Shown: positions 26,714 to 41,700 of the stretch, piece by piece
Layout of the letters: the number at the start of each line of letters is the position of its first letter
Numbering within the stretch: position 1 is the first letter of the stretch
NCBI GenBank assembly: GCA_964019055.1
Contig: OZ025208.1
Coordinates: 8,748,539-8,812,538 of the forward strand
Source: Anthopleura xanthogrammica
Taxonomy: Eukaryota > Cnidaria > Anthozoa > Actiniaria > Actiniidae
Length of the DNA stretch: 64,000 nucleotides
Reading direction: 5' to 3'
Program-made: the position numbers and the translations under genes
Notes under the pieces: model-generated
What the model was told of the DNA's origin: nothing
The model's input: the letters and a program-made list of their open reading frames with translations, nothing else
The model's database searches: none

Positions 26714-29700
26714 CTATAGGTCTGGGTCTGGGTCTGGGTCTGGGTCTGGGTCTGGGTCTGGGTCTGGGTCTGGGTCTGGGTCTGGGTAGACATCCATAAG
26801 CCTCGAACACTCTTCTGGGGGTAAATCCTCGTCTAAACCGCTTGAAGGCATCTCAAGCTTGACGGCGCCTGTGGAAGACACCTTTACACCAGGAAGAACA
26901 CCTTGTTTACGATAGCGCACGAGGCTAGGGTTCCGCATGAGCATCACGGCAAGAAACCAACGGTTCAAAGCCTTGCCCGAAACACGAGGCCTGATAGTAG
27001 CGACATTTTTTTGACCTGAAGACAAAATAGAGGAATGTGTTAAAAATAAAAGTTCAAAAATAGAAAGTTTTTCTAGTCAATATCCTAATAGGCTTGAAAA
27101 AAATATGAAAACATTAAAAGAGGCGCAACGCGTTGGCTTGCATTACATCAGTTTTCAATATTAGTACGAGAAATCAGTAGCCGCGATCTTCACGCTTCCG
27201 TCAATAGACCCCTTGCACTAATTCTCAACCTGGGGATCAAAACCATGACAAATCTTTTAAACATTACGAAAGATTTCAATCCTCAAGAGAAGGCAGTTCT
27301 TTTGTTTTGACCCCTATGTTGGGCCTTAGTGCAAGGGTTCTATCAAACATAATCAGTCGGGGAACTCGCAACTTCGAATTTCGAAGAAAAGCATTTGATG
27401 AAAATAACTCTATGAAAGGTACCTCATCATTCGATTCAGCCAAACACCCAGGCAACCGGCCAGCAACTGGTAGCCACATAGCCAATGGTACCAGCCACGG
27501 CAACCAGTCAGCTGACTATCATTTTTTTCTATTTCATGCAGACGCCAAAACATTGGATTATTAGATTAGTGGTCAACATGATGTTATTAATCCATACTGT
27601 AGCAATACCTGTTTTTCTTCTCTCAACTCCTTCGAGTAGCAACTGACAGAAACAAAGCATAACAGGGTGTTTGAAAGCCACAAGTACACTGAGGAATCCA
27701 ATGTAGGCCATGTAAGCTATGGAAAACATAGAATTATTAAACACACAGGAATAAACTCCTATTGCTGCGTGTGCAATGATACGTTATTTTGATAAGATAG
27801 TAATGGTATTCCCACCATGGATTCTGCACACAATACATCAGGCTATGCTAAGTCCTAAGGCTTTCCTGGGATGCGCAACGAAGACTCCGTCGTCCTGTCG
27901 AAAGTCTGATTCCGATGACTGATTCTGATCTGAATCATCCGGATTTTTATACAAACAGACCTGATATAAAGATATATCAAATCTCTGCGGGCTTCGGGTT
28001 AGTCGAGAGAGCATAATTATTTAGATTGACTATTTTTGCTTTCTTGGGTTAGTACATTTTAGGTTACGCAACCTTGGATTGAAGGCTATTTAATGCGGAT
28101 TCCCTTAAGAAAATAGACATTTATTTATCTATGATGTATTATTCAAACATTGTGCATACCTCTGTCGTATCTCCGATATCCCTTCATCATAGTGGTACGA
28201 TCTACTCGAGGCAAGAATACCAACCCGAGCACTGCTCCTTTCACAATACGAAACAAGCCCGACCATAAGCCGACCAGGATGTTGAAGAAGAAGAAGAAAT
28301 ACGACATGATGCCGAAAAGACGCCTGAAAAACGCAATCAAATAATATATTGGCGTTTTTCTCAAATGAATGGGTAAAAAGGACCGAAAATGAACATTACT
28401 TAAATTTATTCAATTATCAGGACCAGGACCAGGACCAGGACCAGGACCAGGACCAGGACCAGGACCAGGACCAGGACCAGGACCAGGACCAGGACCAGGA
28501 CCAGGACCAGGACCAGGACCATATGACCACCACTATCACCAACGACAACATCAATACCACTACCACTATATTATCACAGCTAACAGAAGCGAAAACAATT
28601 ACCTGTTGTCGATAGTGATCGAGATATCTAGGTAAGTGTGGTCTCTGAATACGAAAAGTGATAGAAGAATCATCGATATCCAAACCAATATGGGAGTGAC
28701 GATGTAGGGCCTGTGAGGGGAGAAGTAGATTATCATTACAAAGTGAATAATATTGAAACCACACACTGACGCAGTACAAACAAGGGCATTAGTTATTCTA
28801 CTTGAAAAATACATGAACATAATAAGCTACAAACGCCAAGTAGGAACACAAAGACCACTAGACTGTCATGTTCTGCCCATCGTTAAAAACAACCTCACTC
28901 TGTACGTGGTTATTGTTTATACTCGTTTTATTGTAGTGAACCAATCTCGAACATGAAGTACCTACCACTGCCACTGTCCCTGTATTATCCCCGTCCCCGT
29001 CCCCGTCCCCGTCCCCGTCCCCGTCCCCGTCCCCGTCCCCGTCCCCGTCCCCGTCCCCGTCCCCGTCCCCGTCCCCGCCTTAAGTTCTATAACAAAGTTT
29101 CGTTTTACTCACAAGATCCAGAGAATGAATTCTCTAATCCATAAGAAGATCTCATCGTTAGTGATCATATTAAGGTTTAATAGCAGACGATATATGTATA
29201 TCGGGGAAAGAAGAAAAAATGCAGTGAACATGTTGGTAAGAAGACCTAGGAAAGATAAAAACGGCATTTTAAAAATATGTTACACAGCTACGATATAACG
29301 TGTTCACTGATTGGTTGGCTGCTACGGTATAAAAAAGAAATGGAAGGCGCCCACCTGCGCCGTTTATTGTGCACGTCGAGTGCCCGTCTTCAGAACACGA
29401 AAGCTATTTTTCCAGGTTCAAACTTATTCAAAAAATCACTGAACATTATTATTTAATTGATTTCAATTTTAGTAAATCTCTAATCGAAATAACTTACCAA
29501 TTGCAGCAAATGCAATCTGGTATCCACAGAAGCGGAGACTCTTGCCCTACGTAAAAAGACAACAATTCAATAACTGCGACAATAAAGTTAAATTTGAATC
29601 TGAAAACCAACCTTCCCTTTGTTTTTAAGTTATATAAGCTACTGACAACCGTAGCAACTGCAATTTGTAATAAAAGGAGTGCAGTTATGGAGCACAAGGC

Positions 29701-32693
29701 GATTCAAACTGGAAGATACTCGTACAAATGAAATGTGTAAGATATTGCATACTTACCACAAGCATTTTTGGGTGGAGTATTTCATCTGGTACCAGCCCCT
29801 TTCTCGTCCTATATGTCTTAAGGACATCCTTTCTGTATCAAGAGAAAACGAAAACGACAATGTCGAGAAAAACGTCGCGATAGGTTACAGTCAATAGCAC
29901 GCTCGGAATCGTATAATTTGTCGTAAGTTGCGATAAAATAGGATTATGGTAGACGTCAATCAAAAAATTGCCAAGGGCACGTGTCTATATAATGACATGA
30001 AAACGCCTTGATTGACATCCACAAAATCCTACCTCGCCGCGACGATTGACCGAATGCCAATATGGGCGCCACTTCATTGTCATAACTTTGAAAATTCATA
30101 TTTTAGTTGATCACTACTTTAAAGTTATAGATTAGAACGACATCAACAAAGTAGGAAAGTTTGAGAAAAAAATATCAAATTCTTGAGAAGTTATGAGAAT
30201 TTTAAAAATGTGAACATCACAACGAGGCTAGCAATCAGATCACTAAACACATACAAATCTTTGTAATTTTGATTCCAAATAGCTTTATTTGAATTCTATT
30301 TATAGCAATGAAACTTTCCAAAAAAAACATATTTCTGCTTGCTCTTTCTGATGGTGGTGCTTATATTTTAAGATTAGGTTTTTATTTCTAAAAGTCCGGC
30401 AATGGCGGCCATATTGGCATTCGGTCAGTAGACACCGTCGATCACATATATCGTTGTAGTATCTAGTTCCCGCGTTACTTTACGTAGAAAGACAAAAAAC
30501 AAAGGTATAAAAAATGCATGAAACAACCAAATGAAATTCAGAAAAAAAACATGCACAAGATAAAACAACACACACAAAAAAACAACAACGAAAAGAAACT
30601 GAAATGAATAATGGGCGTTAATCTTTCACAAGATCAATACGCCAAATGGCGTATACTTAGTTACCTGTGACTTCTCAGGAAAAAACACAGTTGCGTTATT
30701 GCAAACAGGCATGCTAGTAGCACCGATTTAATATAGAAGTCTGCAGATGAAAAAGGTAAAAAGGTATCAGTGCACTTGTCCTGAAAACATAGCATGAATT
30801 ATCTATATATTGTTATTGAGATATTTTCCCATAGTGCTTGAGGTTGGTAGGTAGGTCGGTAGGTAGATGGGTAGGTGGGTAGGTGGGTAGGTGGGTAGGT
30901 GGGTAGGTGGGTAGGTGGGTAGGTGGGTAGGTGGGTAGGTAAGTGGGTAGGTTGGTAGGTAGATGGGTAGGTAGGTGGGTGGGTAAGTAGGTAGGTTGAT
31001 AGCTAGGTAGGTAGGTAGGTAGGTGGGTAGGTTGGTAGGTAGTTTGGTAGGTAGGTGGGTAGGTAGGTAGGTTGGTAGGTAGTTTGGTAGTACCGGTAGG
31101 TGGGTAGGTAGGTGGGTAGGTAGGTGGGTAGGTTGGTAGGTAGGTAGGTAGGTAGTTTGGTAGGTAGGTGGGTAGGTAGGTGGGTAGGTTGGTAGGTAGG
31201 TAGGTAGGTTGGTAGGTAGTTTGGTAGGTAGGTGGGTAGGTAGGTAGGTAGGTTGGTAGGTAGTTTGGTAGGTAGGTGGGTAGGTGGGTAGGTAGGTTGG
31301 TAGGTAGTTTGGTGGGTAGGTAGGTAGGTAGTTAGTTAGTTAGGTAGGTAGGTAGGTAGGAAGTTAGGTATAGGTAGGTAGGAAAGTAGTTAGCTAGACT
31401 TGCTCCAAGTTGACCTCGCTGACTTACAGAGTCACAAGCAAAGCAAGTGAAAAGTAAAGGGAAAAAAACATAGCGAACGTCGAACTCTACTTTTTCCTCT
31501 TGCAGGACTTTCATTTGCATTTCGCACCAAAAATGGCGTGTATTTCTGTAGCGCGAGCTAAATTTTTGTACGTTGAGAAAGAGCGCGAGCATAATTCAGC
31601 GACCCGTTTTTGGGTCGCTAAAATTGGCGGGAGACAAGTTGGAAAAGTCTTTCGTCCAGCACTTGTGATCCTGGTCCAGGTTGGGCTGCCTGTGCTTTAT
31701 TCCGCGCGCGTTAACTTGCAGGTTAACTAGTACGGACGGAAACGAAGGACTTTGCGAAAGTCTAGTAGGTAGTTAGTTAGATAGGTAGGTGAAGGTAGGA
31801 AGGTAGGGGAGTAAAAAGGTGGGCAGGTAGTTAGATAATAGGGAGGAAGGGAGGGAGGTAGATAGGTAGGTAGGTGGATACGTAGGTCGGTAGGGAGGGA
31901 GGGAGGTAGTAGGGATCGAGAGAGGGACGTAGGGAAATGGGTGGCGTTTTGCTCCTGCTCATGCAGGATCAGCTAGCGCTCTATCATATCAAAACTCTGC
32001 TCGCCCTTAACATTTAAATTATTTGAGCCACAACAAATTCATGGATCCTGTTACCTAAAGCCATTAGAAAAGCCTTTTGAAATATAACCTCTGAAAAGCA
32101 AGGAAAACCAAGTAAGCAGCAAATGAATAGCATGGAATAAAATGTGTCAATACTTTTAATTATTCTAACACAAAGACGACTGATAAAAGTCAAGGTTATG
32201 TAACTTACCACAAACTCAAAGAAACGTTATTAGCGATAACTTGTTGGATGGTATACTATATATCCCTCGAGCTCTGATGCACAATAGTTTTAGCGTATGA
32301 TTCCATGCTTTAAGCTTCCTTTTAATGTCGACTAAATTTGTTGAAGTAAGCTGGTCTAACTCAATAAGTAATTACATCTGCCTTACCTTCCCACTGACCA
32401 GCCTTTCCCTTTGACTGTGCTTTTCCAATTATTTTCTGAGCTGAGAATGCCATTAGCAGCCGAACTGTCAGCTACAAAAGAAAGCACAGGGATACGAAAA
32501 GGTTAAAACGTATTTGTTTGCAACATTTTTAGGTTGAATCATACAGACCTGGTAAACAAATATACAGGACACAACGAAAGATGACAGGAACTGGGTGGAG
32601 AATTTGAAGTCTGAAAATCAATCAATCAATCAATAATTTAAATAAATAAATCAGTCATTTTACAAATTAATCAAATAAATTAATCAGTCCGTC

Positions 32694-32725
<32 letters not shown>

Positions 32726-32732
32726 CGTCTGT

Positions 32733-32791
<59 letters not shown>

Positions 32792-35700
32792 AAGCTGTAA
32801 TCCCACCTGGGCGTGTGATGTATATCCGGTTCTTCAGTGAATTGTACCAGGTTTTATTTTGGTTAGGTGCTCTATGAAAAAAATATAGAGGATATTACAT
32901 GGGCGCGCGGGAGATTTTATCTTCGAGTGTTGAAAAGATCTCTCACGAGTGAGCGCAGTGAATGAGTGAGAGATTTTCAACACGAGAAGATAAAATTCGT
33001 ATCTCCAAGCGGCCATGTAATATTCTGTTTATTATATAATATTCAATAAAAAAGAAAAGAAAGCTTTTTCGAGCTTTTTTCTAGTATGTAACCATAGTGA
33101 TGATATTTTCAAATATCAAATTTTAAAAAAATTAAGAAATATAGGTATTTCATTGATAATCATATAATAAAAATACATCCTTATAAAAGAATACGTCATA
33201 CATCAAAGTAGAAGCAATGAATTGTATTATCGTGCATTCTTACGACACATATAGTGGTTGAATTATCGTTCCATCGTTGTCACAGGTTTTAGTATTGCAT
33301 GCAACAAAATTGTGCGCAAAATCTTACTCATCAAAATCACTGTTGTTCATACATCAAAGAGAGAACCTTGACTAAAATACATCTCTCAGGACATACCTTT
33401 TCTTTGTCTGGTGTAGTTGATTAGAAAACAGAAGGTTAACATGAGCTCTCTCTGTTTCACCTGCCAGGTTAATGGTTGTCGTCTCTTCTTTCTTAAAATA
33501 TTATTATTATCATACGTTATAGTGCGCATAACAGTTTTTTCAATGCCTTCAATACTTATTCTACGTGAAGTAAATAGTCGAATTGTAAAATATTTCTTGA
33601 TTTGAGTGATGCGTCTTTAAGTTATGAAGGTTTATACTTCCAATATATGTTAATGACTGTCATGTCTGCTTAGGTATTTTAGTGGATTTGTTGTAACTAG
33701 CAATACTAAACACTGGCCATTTTAAGAAAACAAATTTTTATAATATCCTTTATGTAAACCATGAAATAATTCTTTTTCAATGCTGATGTGTGAACCAGTT
33801 CAGTTTTGTATATTTAATGAAGCCTTACCTGACGTTACAGTCAGTAATATATTACAAGTCTATATAAACCTTAAACAGGGAGGTTGGACTCATCGAAGTC
33901 AAAATCTTCAAGGTCTGAATCAAACAGTTCGTCAGCCATCTTTGTTTCTTCTTATCTGGTTAATCGTTTTCTGACTGTTTCTATGGTTACCGTATATGTT
34001 AATCAGATAACCACTCAGGTTTACGAAATACGATTATCGATGAAGGGTACGGAACATCAAGTTGTGAAAACGCGCTAATTTATTCAGTTTCATCTCCATT
34101 TCCCTCCCACCCCCTGCTTAAAGATGCACTACACTCAAATCAAGAAATATTTTACCATTCAACTATTATTTACGTAATGTAGAATAAGCACTGAAGGCAA
34201 TGAAATAAGGTTATGTGCACTTTAAACAAATATTTAGACCTATCCTAGACACATTAGTGATTCGGAGCTCCTTGTTCTTTGCTTAACGTACGGTTGCGAA
34301 TGATTATGAATGTGGATATACAACACTGCACAAACAAAAATACGTCTAACCTAAAAAAAGGCTAGTTTTTTAACCATATGTCATAGTATAAGAATTCCCA
34401 AGGTGATGGATGATACGTGGTTGAGACATGGGTATGCTTACGTGGTCTATGAAAAACAAACAAGAAACAAAAAACTTGCACAAGAAAAGACAAAGGAAAT
34501 AAGAAAAGAAAGTTAAAAGACAACAAAAAGAAATAAGACCCAATTAAAAATAAAATGGATCGAAAATATGTAGAAGCTAGAAAGATATTAGTCTTACTTG
34601 GAGCATGTATCGAAGACTTGGAGGGCCTTGAACATAAGGTTTCTTGATTTCCTTATACAACAGCATGGAGTAGCTTCCAACCAGAATTAATGTGCAGACA
34701 ACCACAGGTATATTGGCTAAGAAGTTCGCATGCAACCGGTACTCGAGATTCTGCATGTAAAGTTATATTCAATATTGTAAACATTTACTGGATATCTTCA
34801 TTATAATTTTACTGTATACAACTTTTTCTGTCCGCAACAATTACTAAAATTCAAACAAAATCAAATAATATCATCTCAGTTTTCATTATCATCATTAACA
34901 AAGTGATTTGGAATCTAAGCGCGCAATGCATTGTTTGTCAGAGCGAAAATTTCCAAGTATTTTCTATTATCTCTTGTCAAAACGAAATATTTTTGTAAAC
35001 AGTGAGCGACGAACAAAATGTCCTCTGATTGGCTAGTTCTTTCTGGCTTGGAGAAACAAAATCCCCTGGAAGTTACAAATCCATATTAACATCACGTGTT
35101 CCAAACGCCCAAGCCACATACAACACATCAAATCATTTCGATCTACCAAAATCTTTGTTTCAAATCAAAAATAATTTTGAACTATGTGAAAAGGATAAAC
35201 CTTTTAAGGACGTTCGCGGGCATTGTTTGTGCGCATCTGTTCTGCGCATATAGCGTGACAGCGCGCGCGTGTGACCTAGGTTTTTCAAGATCAAACTCCG
35301 TCACGCTCGTTTAGTAAACAATTTCGATTGGCTATATTTCAAAAACAACAACGGTGACCCCCATTTTTTTTTTTATTATTTTATAAAAAGTGACATAAGC
35401 TGTCAGAGTTTCAAATTTGAAGAAAAAAAAGGGAGAATCGTAAAAAAACACGTATTTGGATGAATACTACAATCTACATTACTGCCAACGCGTCACCGAA
35501 TGGTGCATGGTGGTAGCAAATTCGAGCCAAAAAAATATAAGTTATTCGTATACATTCATAAATATTTTCACATAAATTTATCTATAGGTTATAAGACGGT
35601 TGTTTCAAAAAAATGTTTAGCAATCAATTTAGTTTTTCTACAAAAAAATGACTTTACTGCTCGACTCGTATGTATTGCGCTCAAGCGATTTTCGACAAGA

Positions 35701-38700
35701 AAAAAGCTGCACTTTGATATCATCTCACTTCTAATCGAGAAAGGTGACCCCCCTTTTTTATTTGCTTATGGAACGTCTATGATGGTCTTATTTCACCATG
35801 CGAAGTTTGAAGAAAATAACATGGGAAACGCTTTTGCCCGCGAACGTCCTTAAACGAATAAAAAACAAAACGTTTTTGCCATGAATAATCATATACATGC
35901 ATTACCAAACGCATCACAATTATTTATCAGCAACATCATCATCATCCACATCAATATTCTTGCGGTTATATTACTGAAGCACGTACCAATTCTTTCAATC
36001 TCTTTTCGTGGTGTTCGTCGTCTAGAGTGCAGCCAAAGTACAGAAATAGATCTACAATAAATCTTGAAAAACGAAAGACGAAAATAATTCTGTCAAGTAA
36101 GATTAACACTAAGGGACTCAGAAATCGGATCGGATCCAATGGTGATGAAATGAGAGTGCTGGGTATCTATCTTCAGAGATGATCATCAAATAGATTGCGG
36201 TCACTGTTTGATGATTGCTGCGGTTAATTTGGCCAAGTGATCGATCATGAGCTCAGCATTAGTCTTACCTTCAACGTCCTAAATAGCGAATCTGAATCTA
36301 ATAAAAACGCCCGCGTTTTAAATAGCTTTTGTCAGATCAGGGCCGTAGCCACCAATACGATTGGTCCGGTTATAACCGCACCGCTTTTTACCGTCAGAAC
36401 CACTTTTCCCCTTGTAAAAAAAAACATTTTAAAAACCGGACCACTTTTTTAAGAACCGGTGTACTTTCTAAATGGTGCATGGCTATGGCCCTCCAGACGG
36501 AGGAGAAAGTCCAGAGAAACCCTTGCAAATTGAAATATGCTATTTTTTTCGTTGGTTGTAATTGGTTAGCTTTTCTTTGAAAAAACTCGATACATATTAT
36601 TCCATAAATTGTATCTGATCCTTTGCTTTTCTTACAAGACAAATCAGTTTAACCATGTTTTGTATTAAAAACATACTTAGTGAAAAAGAAAAGTTGACAT
36701 TTTCTTGAAAATTCCTCGGCAACACGTTTTGATAGCTTTGCAAGCCAATCGGCACGTGCAGTTCTGCCTCAACATAGTTTCACACAAAATACTGTTGGCG
36801 CATTTGATAACAGAGTCTGACATATCACTCACCTTACAGACGAGTAAATCAGCCCGATTGTGTAACCAATGATCTTGTACTTAGCATTAAGGCAAGCGAG
36901 GTACGGATAATTGTTGATGCCATATAACAGCGTCATAAAAATTCCTCGAAAAGCTAAAACATGAAATCGTTGAATTAGAGATGGAAATATTAAAGAAAAT
37001 AAATAAAGGGTATAGAGAAAGCTTTAATAGATCAGACAAGATCACACCGGCCATACACTAATTTGATAACTTTTTGAAACTTCGCTCAGAAAAAAATGCT
37101 TTCTTACGCAACAAAAACTCTTAATGATAGCTGGAAGTCATGTGCAAAGGTTATTTTTGTATCATTAATTCAAAATAGTTTTGCCATGAAATTATAATAT
37201 CCTATGACTACTCTTAGCATCTCTTACACCGTTATCAAATTCTGAGGTTTTTCCTGGCCTGGATGTCGAAAAGCCTTTTGAGACAAATAACTAGAGCTAG
37301 GTGGTTGAAGCAAACGTTGGAATCGTTAAAAACATGCAGAAGATTCTTCCTTATAATTAGTTTCTGCATTCGTCTTCTCAGCCAGTTACAACTAGTTCGC
37401 AACACAATGACGATCACACGGCCCCTACCGGCCAAGTATTATATACCTCTTGACCAAGCGGATTGTTGCAGTTCTTGCGAAGCGGCAGATATTCCGAGGA
37501 AGACATTCAAGGAGGAAGCGGCAGTTGCACCAAAGGCAAATGGTATGATGAACCTGTTCCTTTCATCGCCTAGAAAATCTACAGGGCTGTAGAGAACACA
37601 AACGAAAAGAGCATGACAAAGGACAATGAAACAAACCCCGCAAGCTTTGAACGAAAGAGTGAAGATGCCAAGCATTCCTTCTCTTACCCCAATGAACTAA
37701 GAAAATGACAAATTTTGAAATTTTAAAACGGTGACATCAGTTTAGAAATTTCTAATGCACCGAACACCGTTCACTTATATACGTGTCTTCCAGCCCATTT
37801 TCTTTGTTTTCGAGAAACAAAATAAAAATACAAGCTGACTGGTGTGTGGAGTGTGCTAAGTGAGGCTTACCGGAAAGCCATCTCGAGAAGTGATGATGAT
37901 GTTAATGTTGTTGATGCTGTTGTTGTTGTTGTTGATGTTGCCGGTGTTGTACGTGTTGGTGTTGTTTTTGTTGTTGTTAGCGTTGGTGTTGGTGTTGATG
38001 GGTTGGTCTTAGTGTTGTTATTGTTGTTGATTGTGTTGGTGTTGATGGTGTTGGTGTTAGTGTTGATGGTGTTGGTGTTGATGGTGGTGTTGATGGTGTT
38101 GGTGTTAGTGTTAGTGTGTGGTTGATGGTGTTGGTGTTGGTGTTGTCGTTAGCGCTGGTGTTGTTGGTGTTGGTGTTGATAGTTTTGGTGTTGGTGTTGG
38201 CGTTGATGTTGATGGTGTTGGTGTTGGTGTTGGTGTTGGTGTTGGTGTTGGTGTTGGTGTTGGTGTTGGTGTTGGTGTTGGTGTTGGTGTTGGTGTTGGT
38301 GTTGTTATTAGTGTTGGTGTTGGTGTTGGTGTTGGTGTTGGTGTTGGTGTTGGTGTTGGTGTTGGTGTTGGTGTTGGTGTTGGTGTTGGTGTTGGTGTTG
38401 GTGTTGGTGTTGGTGTTGGTGCTGGTGCTGGTGCTGGTGCTGGTGCTGGTGCTGGTGTTGGTGTTGGTGTTGGTGTTGGTGTTGGTGTTGGTGTTGGTGT
38501 TGGTGCTGGTGCTGGTGCTGGTGCTGGTGCTGGTGTTGGTGTTGGTGTTGGTGTTGGTGTTGGTGTTGGTGTTGGTGTTGGTGTTGGTGTTGGTGTTGGT
38601 GTTGGTGTTGGTGTTGGTGTTGGTGTTGGTGTTGGTGTTGGTGTTGGTGTTGGTGTTGGTGTTGGTGTTGGTGTTGGTGTTGGTGTTGGTGTTGGTGTTG

Positions 38701-41700
38701 GTGTTGGTGTTGGTGTTGGTGTTGGTGTTGGTGTTGGTGTTGGTGTTGGTGTTGGTGTTGGTGTTGGTGTTGGTGTTGGTGTTGGTGTTGGTGTTGGTGT
38801 TGGTGTTGGTGTTGGTGTTGGTGTTATTGGTGTTGGTGTTGGTGTTGTTGTTGTTGTAAGTGGTGTTGTTGTTGTTAGTGTTGGTGTTGGGCGGTGATAT
38901 AAACTTACACTGGTAGTCCTGGACGTCCATTCCACAAGTCAGGTTTCAGTCGAACTCTCTTCCTCATGAAGCTCAAAACAGGTATGATAATAATCTTAAA
39001 TAAAGGTCAACAGATTTGAGTAAAAAAAAGATAACAACTGGTAAAATGTTCAAATCAAGGCAGGCCAGACAAGGTCAAAAATAACCAGCTGTGTTGACCT
39101 TTAGAACAAACTCAAGGTCAACCTATCAGAATTGTGGATTCGACATCGTATTTTGATTAGCATTTCCCATTATTCTGCAAAGATAATTTATGAAATACGA
39201 GTACTTTAATTTCTTCTTTAAATTAATCGTAAACGCTAGTCGAACTCATGGCGGAATTTTATTTCAATCAACAAGAAAAGTCTACATACGAAAAATGCTA
39301 ACCAAAAATAGTGACCCATAATTCCTATCGGGGAAGGCGATCAACTCAGCTGAAATGGCCGAGGCCAAGGTGAAAAATATTAATTTAATGTATTCGTAAC
39401 AGACTTAAAAATTTTCAGTGTTTAATATACAGTGACTGGAAGCAATGAGGTGGCACCCAATAGCGTCACAAGGAAGATTTTTTTGATAATATGAAATGTG
39501 TACTATTTATGTCATAAAATGATAGATATCGATACGAAATAACGTAATTACAACTTTTGTTGTTTATGTGATGAGTAATTTGCATTATACATAGCTATAA
39601 TTAATAATAACCGCGTGGGGCCTGGTAATTACTCAGCATGCTATTCTTTTCAGACGGTGAAATTTACTATTTAAACATGAAATACTTATAAGATATTTAT
39701 CACAAATGAATTTCATATGTTCACAGATCGCATAATCTTTCTGTAATAAACATAAATACAAACAACTCAGTAAAATCGCGATCGACTTATAGTAAAACGT
39801 GTAGCGCCTGCTATAGACAATATATTGACGTCATTGCTTTAGCCTCTTTACATAGTTATATATCTAGTTCACAATGTAAAATCTAATTTGAAAGGATTTC
39901 GACAACATTCATGGGCTCGAGAATGCGCTTGCAAGCATGCAGTTAGTTGTCGAGAAAAAGTATCACTTTTTAAATCCATACCTTCGAAATAATTCACGCG
40001 CTATTCTTATCTTAATGCTTGTTTCTTTCTCCCCCCCCCCCCCCCCCCCCGCCTTTATTTAACTTTCACATGTAATGAAATCAATTACAAATTAATAAAA
40101 GTTTAAATTTCACATAATGTTTAACGCTTTTTTAAGTTGTTATATTTTGTCAGATGGATATGCATATTATTATTTTTTACAGCGATATTATATTCAATTT
40201 GTATATAATATTGGGGATATGCTTTGAAACCTTTTAAATTCAGCTGACAACACTTACTTCTTGCTCTATAAATTTAGGATTTATAGATAAGAAGGACAAA
40301 ATTGACTAATGTAGAAAATTTAAAACATAAACAAGGCCCTATTATAATATATAATAATATAATATAATATAATATTAAAATATATGTTTCTTTTTAACAA
40401 GTTATCGAGTCATGTAGTTGCTATTCAATATTCACAAAATTTCAAGCCCTTATGAAGCAGCAACAAAAAATCTAAAGTAACCTTTTTGAATTAAAAAAAA
40501 CAGGAGTAAGCACACATCCGATAAAAAAACTTTGATTTCTAGAGACAAAACTTCCCGATTTCTTTCAAAAAAGCAGCAAAGAACTTGTATACCATAGATA
40601 AGATATTGCGGACTTACATTTTTGTAAAATATTCTTTGCTCTTCTGAAAAATAGCCTTAACAGTCCCTTACATTTTTTTTTCACAAAGCTATAACATATG
40701 CAAATGAGATTTCGCTTGTCGAAAATAAGTCAGCAAACTTCCAACTACAATTATCCATTTACCTTTAGGGCTAGACTAGTTGATTTGGTAGCATTATATC
40801 AATCAATTAAACGACAAATGCATCCTAAAGTGATATAGAAATCAAGGCTTTGTAACTAGAAGAAATACCCTAAATACGAAATGTTGACAAAAATTTATTG
40901 TATGTTTTGTACGTGTCGAATTTACAAACAGAAAACTTCAATTGTACACTGTTCCCGATCATTAAGGTCGATCAGCATCAAATCTACACCAAAATGTCTG
41001 GAATAAAGTATAATTTATATTCTATGGAAATGTTACGATTTATAGGTCAGTTTTCATAACTTATTTTGAATAAATATAAGTGGTATTAGAAATATACGCT
41101 ACATGGTTACACAAAGTTGTGAGAAAGAAAATCATCAAAATCAAATGTATTCGAATCTCCTTTACTGATTTACTTCGACTACTTTATAGCTATGTGGCAT
41201 ATATACGGACTGATAATCGTATCTTGTGGTAAAAGGCCGCTATTTAGGTGCAATTTTACAATACGCGCTAATGTTAGCTAATAAATGTGACGGGTTACAT
41301 GCAAATTCGCACTGCGCTTCATTTCTATTTATTAACATTTAATATAGAAATTATACAGATCTAACTATATTCTTTTACCTATAGTAAAACATATCCTCCT
41401 TCTTCACCATAAATAGAAAAAATCGTATTTTAGAAGCGTGTTGCTGCTAATAATAAATATTTATCTTGAACAAATTGTCGAATTTGGTATGCGTTTCACG
41501 TCATTGCTTCCAGTCAGTACAACTATTGTTTTTATTTTCCTAAGTATTTCCATTTTTGTCAAGATAAAAAGTAAAATCAAAAACAATATTTATCCAGGAG
41601 ACTAGACAGCATACTTACAGCTGGAACCAAGCATCCAATATCGTACTTGCGTTCATCAACAAGACAACTGAAAAAAAGATTGATTGTTCACGGTTATCTA

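Noticed and set aside
32210..32245. Possible exon reading [11 protein letters not shown] before GTAAGT in copy 1, with donor destroyed by the TTGTCA repeat in copy 2
   Set aside because: It joins to a stop in the next exon, while the 36-nt exon at 32055-32090 gives perfect phase and matches the family sequence on both sides.
33395..33465. STRA6L exon 8 acceptor CAG/GTGAAAC seeming lost in copy 2 (GCGGGTG)
   Set aside because: Phase checking shows the true acceptor is further upstream (TTTTAAG at 33492 and GTTTTAG at 53468), intact in both copies.
37977..38935. Reading frames of 247-317 codons in both strands made of TN, TP, VL or VG repeats
   Set aside because: They are translations of the (GTGTTG)n array in an intron; all frames are open because the hexamer has no stop codon.
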